Positions 46,685 through 55,069 of a DNA stretch of 64,000 nt are shown one piece after another (position 1 is the stretch's first letter; every line of letters starts with the position of its first letter). The stretch is from positions 84,089 to 148,088 of the forward strand of contig NZ_JACJOF010000017.1 in assembly GCF_014695395.1 (NCBI RefSeq). Direction: 5' to 3'. A program made the translations under genes and the position numbers. This DNA is from Nodosilinea sp. FACHB-131 (GTDB lineage Bacteria > Cyanobacteriota > Cyanobacteriia > Phormidesmidales > Phormidesmidaceae). The notes beneath the pieces were generated by a model that did no database searches, had not been told where the DNA came from, and saw nothing but the letters and a program-made list of their open reading frames with translations.

Positions 46685-49399
46685 ATGGTAGTACTAGATA
46701 GCGTCAAATCAACGGAACAGCAATGGCATCACCTTCCTCAGAAGCAGGTTGTCCAGTTGCTCAAAACCGATCCTGAGAAGGGTTTGTCCTTTCCAGAAGC
46801 AGCAGAGCGACACGATCGCTTTGGTCCCAATGAATTAACCGCTCAGAAAAAACAGAGTGCCTGGGTACGTTTTCTTCAGCAGTTCAATCAGCCGTTGCTC
46901 TACATTCTGCTGGTTGCAGGGCTAGTCACGGCGTTTCTCCAGGAGTGGATAGATTCGGGTGTGATTTTTGGGGTGACGCTGCTCAATGCCATCATTGGCT
47001 TTGTGCAAGAGGCAAAGGCAGAGGATGCGATCGCCGCCTTATCCGAAGCGGTTACAACCGATGCAACCATTCATCGCAACGGCCAGAAGCAAGTGGTTTC
47101 ATCCCGCGAACTGGTTCCTGGCGATCTTGTCTTGTTGTCCTCTGGCGATAAAGTGCCTGCAGATTTGCGGCTGATTGAGATTCGCGACTTACAGGTAGAC
47201 GAATCAGCCCTGACAGGAGAATCGGTTCCAGTCGAAAAAAACCTTCATCCCCTAGAAGCGGACACTCCGCTCGCAGAGCGCACCAACATGGTGTACACGG
47301 GCAGCCTTGTCACCTTTGGGCAGGCGCGTGGAGTTGTTGTGGGCATTGGTGAGATGACCGAAACTGGACACCTCTCGCAACTAATGCAGCAGAGTACAGC
47401 CATAGAAACTCCTCTAACTCGCAAAATCGATAAATTCAGCAGAACCTTGCTGTACGTCATTTTGGGCTTGGCGGCACTCACCTTTGCTGTTGGCGTTGCT
47501 CAAGGGTTTTCTTGGATTGAGGTGTTCAAAGCGGCGGTTGCGCTGGCGGTTAGTGCGATTCCCGAAGGGTTGCCTGCCATTCTCACCGTGACACTGGCGA
47601 TCGGCGTATCTCAGATGGCAAAGCACCACGCCATCATTCGTAAACTACCGGCGATCGAGACCCTGGGCAGCACCACCGTAATTTGTTCTGACAAAACCGG
47701 AACCCTGACCGAGAATCAAATGACGGTTCAAGAAATTGATGCTGGTGGCAGGCGTTATTGGGTCAGTGGCGGAGGCTATGCGCCGGATGGAGAGATTTTT
47801 TTGAATGGACACGCAATTGACCTGGCAAAGGCACCCGCCTTATATGAATGCCTGCAAGCCGGACTGTTGTGCAACGACTCTCATCTGGAAGTGCAAGACG
47901 GAAATTGGACAGTGGTCGGTAGCCCCACAGAAGGAGCGCTGGTTGCTGCTGCCTACAAAGCTGGGCTCAGTGCAGACAAGCTGGAGCAGGCGCTCCCTCG
48001 GCTTGATACCCTGCCGTTTGAATCTCAATTTCAATACATGGCAACACTGCATCGCAACCGTCCAGAACGGTTGATTTACCTCAAAGGTTCGGCTGAAGCC
48101 ACCCTCAAGCGGTGTCGTCAGATGCTGGGTGCAGATGGAGAGGCGATCGCCCTAAACCCAACGCAAATTGAGCAAACTGTAGAGAACATGGCAAAAAAAG
48201 GGCTGCGGGTTTTGGCACTTGCCAGAAAAGTGGTCCCTGATTCTCAAAGCTCGATCGAGCATTCTGATCTGGAGCAAGGTTTAGTATTTCTAGGGCTGCA
48301 AGGCATGATCGATCCGCCCCGCCCTGAAGCGATTCAAGCCATCGAAGCCTGTAGATCTGCGGGAATTCAGGTCAAGATGATCACGGGTGACCATGCCAAA
48401 ACAGCCGCCGCGATCGCTCAACAAATGGGGCTAAATCAAACTGAGGATGCGCCTGTTCTCACCGGCCAAGAACTTGCTCAACTGGATGAGCAAGGACTAA
48501 CCAATGCTGTTGCACAGAGCAATATATTTGCGCGAGTTGCACCCGAACAAAAACTGCGGATTGTGGAAGCCCTCCAATCCAAAGGTGAAATTGTGGCAAT
48601 GACCGGAGATGGCGTCAACGATGCGCCTGCGTTGAAGCAAGCTGACATTGGGGTAGCAATGGGCATCACTGGCACCGAAGTCACGAAAGAAGCGGCAGAT
48701 ATGATTCTGACAGACGACAACTTTGCCTCGATCGAGAAAGCTGTCGAGGAAGGACGCACTGTTTATAAGAATTTATTGCGAGCGATCGCGTTCATCTTAC
48801 CCGTGAACGGTGGTGAGTCTATGACCATCTTGATCGCTGTAATGCTAGCAACGCCACTGCCGATTTTGCCCGTGCAAATTCTTTGGCTGAATATGGTCAG
48901 TTCTGTGGTCTTGAGCTTGCCGCTGGCGTTTGAACCACCTTCTCCAGACGTGATGCAGCACCCACCTCGTTCTGCTAATGAACCGATGCTATCACGTAGG
49001 CTAATCAGCCGAATTCTAACCGTTTCACTATTTAACTGGTTCGTGATCTTCGGAACATTTAATTGGATTGTTCGTACTACTGGAAACGAAGACCTAGCGC
49101 GAACGATGGCAATTCAAGCATTGGTTGCCGCAGAAGCGTTCTACTTGTTAGGGATCAGCCGTTTTATTCCCGCGATTGTTGCAAAGCTACGTGGTAAAGA
49201 TGAATCGCTCGGTTATGCTGTGGCGATCGGCATCGCAGGTGTACTGATGCTCCAGCTTTTGTTTAGTCAATGGAGCATTATGAATAGGCTATTTGCTACT
49301 GAAGCATTAACTTTGACTCAAGGCTTGATCTGCCTTGCTATTGGGCTACCCATGATTGCTTTAGCTGCATTGCTGAAGCGTTTTGCTCCGCTGGAATAA
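46685..49399 (+). CDS. Cation-transporting P-type ATPase (type II, PacL/Pma1-like)
   Basis: Ten-helix P2-type ATPase of 904 residues. PEGLPA (near residue 297) lies in the ion site, with the phosphorylated CSDKTGTLTENQMT, TGES and MTGDGVNDAPALK. These fit calcium or other cation pumps of cyanobacteria. The start at 46685 has GAGAGGAAA upstream, whereas the ATG 21 nt earlier lacks one. It is preceded by the small anchored protein and possible regulator sites, and may be the output of the two-component system. Confidence 0.93.
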   Translation: MVVLDSVKSTEQQWHHLPQKQVVQLLKTDPEKGLSFPEAAERHDRFGPNELTAQKKQSAWVRFLQQFNQPLLYILLVAGLVTAFLQEWIDSGVIFGVTLLNAIIGFVQEAKAEDAIAALSEAVTTDATIHRNGQKQVVSSRELVPGDLVLLSSGDKVPADLRLIEIRDLQVDESALTGESVPVEKNLHPLEADTPLAERTNMVYTGSLVTFGQARGVVVGIGEMTETGHLSQLMQQSTAIETPLTRKIDKFSRTLLYVILGLAALTFAVGVAQGFSWIEVFKAAVALAVSAIPEGLPAILTVTLAIGVSQMAKHHAIIRKLPAIETLGSTTVICSDKTGTLTENQMTVQEIDAGGRRYWVSGGGYAPDGEIFLNGHAIDLAKAPALYECLQAGLLCNDSHLEVQDGNWTVVGSPTEGALVAAAYKAGLSADKLEQALPRLDTLPFESQFQYMATLHRNRPERLIYLKGSAEATLKRCRQMLGADGEAIALNPTQIEQTVENMAKKGLRVLALARKVVPDSQSSIEHSDLEQGLVFLGLQGMIDPPRPEAIQAIEACRSAGIQVKMITGDHAKTAAAIAQQMGLNQTEDAPVLTGQELAQLDEQGLTNAVAQSNIFARVAPEQKLRIVEALQSKGEIVAMTGDGVNDAPALKQADIGVAMGITGTEVTKEAADMILTDDNFASIEKAVEEGRTVYKNLLRAIAFILPVNGGESMTILIAVMLATPLPILPVQILWLNMVSSVVLSLPLAFEPPSPDVMQHPPRSANEPMLSRRLISRILTVSLFNWFVIFGTFNWIVRTTGNEDLARTMAIQALVAAEAFYLLGISRFIPAIVAKLRGKDESLGYAVAIGIAGVLMLQLLFSQWSIMNRLFATEALTLTQGLICLAIGLPMIALAALLKRFAPLE

Positions 49400-49578
49400 C
49401 AGATACTAAAACCTGTTTGATTACCCCCGATTCCACTGGACGAATACCATTTGTCTCTACAGCTTCGCTTGTCGGAACTCGGGGTTATGTGATTCGAATT
49501 TGGTGTGACTTTGATAAAGCTTTTCTTTTGACTGTGCTGACATTAAAAAACTATAGCGTTGGATATTCATCTTTTCTC

Positions 49579-50109
49579 ATGACTTCTTACACTATGAAAC
49601 GCGCGATCGGTACATTCTCCAATCGTCAAAATGCAGAACAAGCGCTAGCTGAGCTAAAAAAACAGGGGTTTCCCATGCATAAGCTCTCAATGATTACCAA
49701 ATCTTCTGATGATGGCAATAGTTTAGATAGCCAAAATGTGAAGCAGCCTTCAATGACAAGAGCAGAAGGTGCGAAAACAGGCGCGATCGCGGGAGGGATA
49801 GGAGTAGGTTCACTTGCCCTGATTATGGGACTCGCCAGCCTGCTAATTCCTGGCATTGGTCAGGTATTAGCGGTAGAAAGCCTTGTAACAACCTTTCTTG
49901 GAAGTGGAATGGCTGCAACTGCTGGTGGTCTATATGGCGCGCTTCAGGGATGGCTAGTTCCAGAGGAACAAGCAAGAATTCGCAACGACAGATTTAACAC
50001 AGGAGATTATTTAATTATCATGGAGGCAATAGAAAATGAGATCTTGAGCGCTGAACCTGTCCTCAAACACTGGGGAATTCGGACATGGCGTGTCTATGAT
50101 GCCTCTTAA
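49579..50109 (+). CDS. Glycine-rich general stress protein paralogue
   Basis: A 176-residue protein with the same layout as the one at 29312: an alpha-beta start (MKRAIGTFSNRQNAEQALAELKKQGFPM), a glycine-rich hydrophobic middle (IAGGIGVGSLALIMGLASLLIPGIGQVLAVES), and a C-terminal repeat of the fold. MTSYTMKRAIGTF aligns with MTEQYTHRGIGFF, which supports the start. Codon use is AT-rich. It follows the P-type ATPase by 180 nt. Confidence 0.75.
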   Translation: MTSYTMKRAIGTFSNRQNAEQALAELKKQGFPMHKLSMITKSSDDGNSLDSQNVKQPSMTRAEGAKTGAIAGGIGVGSLALIMGLASLLIPGIGQVLAVESLVTTFLGSGMAATAGGLYGALQGWLVPEEQARIRNDRFNTGDYLIIMEAIENEILSAEPVLKHWGIRTWRVYDAS

Positions 50110-50424
50110 ACCTGAGAGCTGCACCAGCGGCGGTATGGTCTTGTTTGCGCTATCAGAGGTTGTTTAGAGTGTTCAGATTTGCCACGCCGAGATTGGGACG
50201 AAAGTGGGATGCGACGGCAGCAACCAACAATCTGCCCTTAGCGATCGCCAGGGGCAGATGTGAAATTTCACTGACGCCGAGCAGCTTATCCCTGCTACCA
50301 CCCCACTGACGAAGGCATTTTGGGAAGTAACAGGCAGAAATCCTGAATCGTAGATGCACCCTGAGAACTAAGTCCCATCGGCACTTTTGGCCTGTCGGGT
50401 TTCTGTCTGGCCGCTCCGCATGCA

Positions 50425-50592
50425 CTACCCGACCGTCCATCCCTTATTTTTTTCTGCCCTCACGCGATCGTGTTGAGATAACACGACTATGCCATCTAGT
50501 TCTTTCATTAGCGTTTCAGCAGTACCCGTGTCCCCATCCTTCGCGGCATGAGTATAGGCTTCTATCAAAATGCGAAATTCGTTGTTTATCAT
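50425..50592 (-). CDS. Small hypothetical protein, 55 residues
   Basis: Helical, acidic and soluble 55-residue frame (MINNEFRILIEAYTHAAKDG start). AGAGGA lies 9 nt upstream of the ATG, better than chance. No known family; two helices with ETLMKELDGI suggest a small interaction module. Could be a chance frame. Confidence 0.4.
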   Translation of the reverse strand: MINNEFRILIEAYTHAAKDGDTGTAETLMKELDGIVVLSQHDRVRAEKNKGWTVG

Positions 50593-50754
50593 TTGCTATT
50601 CCTCTTAATGCTGCGTCAGTTGATTTTCTCATATACGAAATAACACGATTAGTTATTGAGGAGGCACAACCAAACGGTAGACTTCTCAGTAATTTCTAGC
50701 AACTTATACGTATCTAAAACATTTTCATCTAATAAGTTATACATGTCATCAAAC

Positions 50755-50867
50755 AACTGCTGAACTGCAAAGTTCAGAGCCGTTGGGGATTAATCTCTTC
50801 CCCAATAGGAGAGCCGGAACATACCGTCCTGAGATCAGCGGTCTATAAAAATAGACCGCATTTTCTT
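50755..50867 (+). ncRNA. Candidate structured small RNA with terminator
   Basis: Three consecutive hairpins in about 110 nt: ctgaact-gcaa-agttcag (50760-50777, GCAA tetraloop), ttgggga / tccccaa (50783-50805) and gcggtctat-aaaa-atagaccgc (50838-50859). The last is a 9-bp perfect stem followed by attttctt, an intrinsic terminator. There is no open reading frame ending in it. A -10-like ttatacat lies near 50738-50745. Confidence 0.5.
50838..50867 (+). terminator. Intrinsic terminator of the small RNA candidate
   Basis: Stem gcggtctat / atagaccgc, loop aaaa, then attttctt on the plus strand. Confidence 0.75.
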
Positions 50868-51180
50868 CCCCTCATACTCAACCACCGCTGATTGATCGGG
50901 GTCGGTCGCATTCAGCGTTATAACAACGTCAAACTAAGAAACTCATATCTCATAACAAGGCCCGGAATAGCAGTTAACCTCCGAGGTAAACGGCTCGCTC
51001 TTTCTCGCGGCGCTTGATCAGACCAGGCAGCACCTTGCCCCCAGCTTTTGCTGTGCCTCATTCGTGCCTATTTAGCTCTGATGTGCAGTTATCTGACCAG
51101 GGATCAAGCGTTAGGTGCCCCAGGTCATTTACGAAACACCCCAACCCGATCACCTGGAGCTGCTAGCTACGATCGCCCTT

Positions 51181-51384
51181 TTACTTGAACAACGTTGGGT
51201 CATAATTGCCCGAAACGATGTCTGGGTAGATTTGCTTAGCCCGCTTCTGCGCTACCTTTAGGTTCACCAGGTCATAGCGTAAGCCCAGGCTCATTGTCTT
51301 GCGCTGCCCCTGACACCGCTATCTCAGACGAATCGAGCTGTCTATGTCCTCGATTGAAATTTTACCTTTGGGACTTCTGGCCAT
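51181..51384 (-). pseudogene. Tyrosine-recombinase (integrase) N-terminal remnant
   Basis: The minus-strand frame of 68 codons reads MARSPKGKISIEDIDSSIRLR, a TAG, then RCQGQRKTMSLGL and AQKRAKQIYPDIVSGNYDPTL, then TAA. Cyanobacterial phage-type integrases begin with the arm-binding pattern KGxVxIE..LRLRW..GxRxxLSLGL and ..AxxKAxxIxxDIxxGNFDPTL. The stop replaces the Trp codon of LRLRW (TGG to TAG, 51319-51321). The catalytic part is absent. The reading direction leads away from the tRNA, as in tRNA-borne elements. Confidence 0.7.
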
Positions 51385-51526
51385 TTCGAGCACCCATTCT
51401 ATACTCGTTGAAGCGCTAGAATCCTAATTATTTCGTTTGGATCCGGTCAGTCCGTACCCACTTTGGGCGGCGATCGCATCTATTAGCCAAACGCCAAAGG
51501 CATTGAAATGGCAGCTTTTCAAGGAA

Positions 51527-51600
51527 TGGACGTAACTGGACTCGAACCAGTGACCCCCACGATGTCAACGTGGTGCTCTAACCAACTGAGCTATACGTCC
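51527..51600 (-). tRNA. tRNA-Val(GAC)
   Basis: 74-nt gene on the minus strand. The acceptor stem ggacgta pairs with tacgtcc. The D arm is gctcagttggttagagc, and the anticodon stem ccacg/cgtgg surrounds loop ttgacat, giving anticodon GAC. T arm actgg-ttcgagt-ccagt is intact and the discriminator base is A. The CCA is not encoded. Confidence 0.97.
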
Positions 51601-51659
51601 GGGCAGACATAGAAAGTAGCATATTGGGCGGCGCGATCGCAACCTCTACCGCCGCCGAT

Positions 51660-52874
51660 CTAGCGAGCCAGACGAGGCTGAAGCACTTTGGGATCTAACA
51701 GCAGCGGCGCATCCTGCTTGGCGGTGGTAGCCACTCGCAGGTTAGAGAGGGCAGTGCCCTGGTAGTAGTGGGCCAAGATTTGCTGGTAGTTTTGGCCTCG
51801 GGTGGCCAGCCCGCGCGCCCCCCACTGGCTCATGCCCAGGCCGTGGCCATAGCCGCGCCCGTCAACCCGTAGGGTATCGCCCACCAGGGTCAGGGAACAC
51901 AATGAGCTGCGCAAACCCAACGCCTGGCGCAACTCGGTGCCGGTCATGGTGCGGCTGCCCTGGGTGCCCTGAAGCCGAATGGAGGCGATACGCCCCTGGG
52001 GAGTGGCGCGCTCAGTGACAACTCCCGTCAGGCGGCCAATGCCGGTAATACGCTGTGCGACCTGTTGGGTTGAGAAAGTCTCAGACCACTGAAACACCGG
52101 AGCCTCTTGGTCGTAGTCGGCCACACCGCGCAGGTAGGGGGTGGCGCTTTGCCAAATATCTTCAGAGTTTTCGGTATAGCCGCCGGAGGAGGAGTGGAAC
52201 ACGGCTTCAATCACCCGGCCTCCGTAGGTCAGCACCTGGCCCTGGGTAGCGTTGACCGCGGCCTGTACAGAGGGAGCTTCGGCAGCCAGCCCTCCATAGA
52301 CCTGATGAGCCGTGGTGCCCCCTACGTCAAACAGGTCGCCCTGGGTTCGATCGCGCCGATACATCGCGTAGGAGCGAGCCGCTACCGCTTGGGCCTTGAG
52401 CGCCTCCTGGGGCCAGCTAGCGGGCATTTCGCCGCCAACGACGCCGTAGAGGTAGGCTTCGAGATCCACCCAGTTGACGGCAGTCACTTTGCCATCGATG
52501 GGCACCACTAGCACCCGACCCCGATACCATTTGTCGTTGATAAAGATATAGCCACCGCTAGTCGGCTCTACCCAAAAGGCTTGCCCCTGCCAGTCAGCCA
52601 GCTTCAGCCCACCTCCCTGGGGAGTGACAGTGACCGATCGCCCCTGGGGAATTTGGCCTACCCCTTGGCCCGTCGCGTTTTTGACTACTGCTGGGGTAGA
52701 GCTGCCGACCACCGCTTGATTGAGGCGATCGCCTACGGCCACCCGCATCTCGACCGCCGCCTGCACCGGCAGCGTCGCCAGCCACCACAGCACCGACAGG
52801 CTGAGACCATGCTTGAGAAAGCCTAGGGAGCGGCTGAGCAGCAGCCTAAACAGGGGTTGGCGAAGTAAAGTCAT
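51660..52874 (-). CDS. SpoIID/LytB-domain protein
   Basis: A 404-residue secreted protein with a hydrophobic start (residues 15-38). The SpoIID domain is marked by LEAYLYGVVGGEMPASWPQEALKAQAVAARSYAM near residue 145 and by GYGHGLGMSQWGA near residue 340. SpoIID-type proteins cut denuded glycan strands of peptidoglycan. It lies near a peptidoglycan amidase on the same strand, so the two may work on the cell wall. Confidence 0.9.
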   Translation of the reverse strand: MTLLRQPLFRLLLSRSLGFLKHGLSLSVLWWLATLPVQAAVEMRVAVGDRLNQAVVGSSTPAVVKNATGQGVGQIPQGRSVTVTPQGGGLKLADWQGQAFWVEPTSGGYIFINDKWYRGRVLVVPIDGKVTAVNWVDLEAYLYGVVGGEMPASWPQEALKAQAVAARSYAMYRRDRTQGDLFDVGGTTAHQVYGGLAAEAPSVQAAVNATQGQVLTYGGRVIEAVFHSSSGGYTENSEDIWQSATPYLRGVADYDQEAPVFQWSETFSTQQVAQRITGIGRLTGVVTERATPQGRIASIRLQGTQGSRTMTGTELRQALGLRSSLCSLTLVGDTLRVDGRGYGHGLGMSQWGARGLATRGQNYQQILAHYYQGTALSNLRVATTAKQDAPLLLDPKVLQPRLAR

Positions 52875-53030
52875 CGGTTGCGGCAGAACGTAGAGAACGT
52901 GGGGATCACCGGACAGCGCTTTTTACGGTATCACCGATGGCTCAGCCCGGCACATTAGGATCCAATCATCCCTATGACGACCTCGGTACTTTCAGGTTGC
53001 CCCAGCAGGGCCAGCAATCAAACTGGTCGC

Positions 53031-54389
53031 CTAGGGCTGCACGATTGGCTCATAAAGCCTTCTCAGGAAGGCCATAATTTTGCGGCCATATTCTGGGTCG
53101 GCGCTCCAGCGGCCGCTGAGCTGATCCACTAGAGGGGCAACTCCCCGCACCACAAACAGAAAGCGAGGATCGACCTGGCGCTGCACCAAGGGGTCGAGGC
53201 TAGCGTAGGCCTTGAGGTGCTGAATTTGCGCCCGCACTCCCACCCGAGCGCTGGGGAACGACGACCCCTCTGGCCCGCCCGTGGGTGAACCAATGCCGCC
53301 AAAGTTGTTTTGAGCCGGGTTGAGGCTGCCGCCAAAGTTGAGGGAGTTAGTCTCGACCAGCATTTGACAAAAGGCAATATCGTGATTGACCCCCTCGATC
53401 GCCGCCTCTTCGCGGTAGAGCTTGGGCAGGTCGCGATAGGTATTGACGGCACCCTGATTGACGCTTTGCAGAAACAGGGTCAGCTGTGTATCTGACGTGC
53501 TGCCGTTGCCCATAATGCGATCCATTGAGCCAGGGCAGAATTGGGTGCCCGTGCGCGATCGCAGCCGAATCGTGCGGCTCGCCGCATCCCAGGTCACCGT
53601 CACGTTGTAGTTTTGCAGGTCTACCGCCTTGATGTAGACCACGTTGGCGTAACGAATGCGAGTGATGTTGGGGGAACTGGTCGCGTCTACCCCCAGCAAG
53701 TCGGCAATGTCGATGGGCACGTAGGCATTGCCGTTGACGATAATGCCGGTCTCTGGATAAATGCCGCCGTTGAGGTTGATGCGAATTTCGGGCAGGTTGC
53801 CCCCTGGGGCGGTGGGGGTGCCGCTGCCCACCGCCCGGCTCCAGGAGGCCAGCCCGTCGGCAATCCCCAGGGCCACATCGCGTCGCTGCCGCTGAATGAC
53901 CGCTAGATCCTGAGGATTGCTCAGGTAGCCCACCTCCATCAGCAGAGAAGGGCAGCCCAGGTTGCGACAAAAGGGCAGCAGACCCGTTGGCGATTCGGTG
54001 TCGGGCTTGACGCCCCGGCTAGGCACCTGGGGAATGCGGCGCAGCAGAGCCAGCAGCACAATTTCAGCGTGGGTGCGGCGTGTGTCGTTTTTGGCAATGT
54101 AAAACACCGCCGAACCCCGAACCGCCGGGTCACTAAAGACCCCGGCGTGAATTTCCAGGGCCACATCTTCAGGGCGACAGCGGCCATTAATCCAGGCCAG
54201 GGTTTGGCTGGCGCTGAGATCGTCGGGCACAGACAGCACCGCTAACTGGCGCGACCTGAGCTCAGCCACCACCAAATCGCGAATCTGAATCATCTCCGCC
54301 GCTTCGGTGGTGTTGGGCAGCACGGCACCAGGGTCTACCACCCCATTCTCCAAGCCGCCGTGGCCCGCCGAGATAAAAATCTGTGCCAT
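53031..54389 (-). CDS. N-acetylmuramoyl-L-alanine amidase with C-terminal glucosaminidase domain
   Basis: A 452-residue cell-wall hydrolase. Amidase_3 fills the first 190 residues (ISAGHGG, LEIHAG and MEVGYLSNPQD; zinc ligands His8, Glu21-type and His). A copper-amine-oxidase-like beta segment (about 205-280) follows, then a glucosaminidase domain (IEGVNHDIAFCQMLVETN; the catalytic Glu in QMLVETN). There is no clear signal peptide at the chosen start. It can remove stem peptides and cut glycan. This fusion is uncommon. Confidence 0.85.
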   Translation of the reverse strand: MAQIFISAGHGGLENGVVDPGAVLPNTTEAAEMIQIRDLVVAELRSRQLAVLSVPDDLSASQTLAWINGRCRPEDVALEIHAGVFSDPAVRGSAVFYIAKNDTRRTHAEIVLLALLRRIPQVPSRGVKPDTESPTGLLPFCRNLGCPSLLMEVGYLSNPQDLAVIQRQRRDVALGIADGLASWSRAVGSGTPTAPGGNLPEIRINLNGGIYPETGIIVNGNAYVPIDIADLLGVDATSSPNITRIRYANVVYIKAVDLQNYNVTVTWDAASRTIRLRSRTGTQFCPGSMDRIMGNGSTSDTQLTLFLQSVNQGAVNTYRDLPKLYREEAAIEGVNHDIAFCQMLVETNSLNFGGSLNPAQNNFGGIGSPTGGPEGSSFPSARVGVRAQIQHLKAYASLDPLVQRQVDPRFLFVVRGVAPLVDQLSGRWSADPEYGRKIMAFLRRLYEPIVQP

Positions 54390-54454
54390 ATAGAACCGAA
54401 TGCTTAGACTCTCTGGCCAGAATCATACCTATGAAATGGGGAAGTGGATGGGGT

Positions 54455-54505
54455 GGGGAGATGGGGAGAGTCGGGGAGATGGGGAGAGTCGGGGAGATGG
54501 GGAGG
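54455..54505. repeat. 18-bp G-rich tandem repeat
   Basis: ggggagatggggagagtc at 54455-54472 and 54473-54490, then a partial third copy to 54505. It is followed by an AT-rich palindromic stretch ttcaaaattttgaattc. Non-coding. Confidence 0.85.
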
Positions 54506-54565
54506 GTAAAGTTCAAAGTTCAAAATTTTGAATTCTCAATTTTGAATTTTGAATTTATCTATTTC

Positions 54566-55069
54566 TTACCCCTCCATCTCCCCGAACGCCGCCAGCGCCG
54601 CCCCCGTCACCCGGCAGGTCTGCCACTCGGGCTTAATCTCGGCCCCCATGCTTTGGTAAAACTCGATCGCGGGGGTGTTCCAGTCGAGCACGCTCCACTC
54701 AAAGCGGCCGCAGCCTCGCTCTAGGGCTAACTTGCCCAGGTGCACTAGCAGCGCTTTGCCAAGGCCCTGGCGGCGGTAGTCGGGGTAGACAAAGAGATCT
54801 TCCAGGTAAATGCCGGGCTTCATGAGAAAGGTCGAAAAGTTGTGAAAAAACAGGGCCATACCGGCTGGTTGGCCGTCAACCCAGGCGAGTAGGGCTTCGG
54901 CATAGGGGCGATCGCCAAACAGAGCAGCGGCCAAATCGTCGGGGCTGCCGGTCACCTCGTGGGCCAGCTTTTCGTAGTCGGCTAGAGCTTTAATCAAGTC
55001 CACCAGGGCTGGTACATCGGCGGGAGTGGCGGGGCGAATGGTGAGCGGGCGAGCGGCGGTGGAGGTCAT
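54566..55069 (-). CDS. GNAT-family N-acetyltransferase
   Basis: A 167-residue acetyltransferase. The acetyl-CoA pyrophosphate loop is YRRQGLGKALLVHL near residue 105, preceded by LEDLFVYPDYRRQ, and the C-terminal strand is EFYQSMGAEIKPEW. The family resembles spermidine/amine acetyltransferases but the substrate is unknown. Confidence 0.9.
   Translation of the reverse strand: MTSTAARPLTIRPATPADVPALVDLIKALADYEKLAHEVTGSPDDLAAALFGDRPYAEALLAWVDGQPAGMALFFHNFSTFLMKPGIYLEDLFVYPDYRRQGLGKALLVHLGKLALERGCGRFEWSVLDWNTPAIEFYQSMGAEIKPEWQTCRVTGAALAAFGEMEG

Larger units (their letters stand above)
50110..51526. other. 1.4-kb region before the tRNA, mostly remnants
   Basis: No intact large gene. It contains a 55-codon minus-strand frame (50425-50592), a candidate small RNA (50755-50867) and an integrase remnant (51181-51384). 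Confidence 0.6.

Noticed and set aside
50153..50440. 95-codon minus-strand frame
   Set aside because: No family, no good start; the better-supported small frame is 50425-50592, and the region appears decayed.
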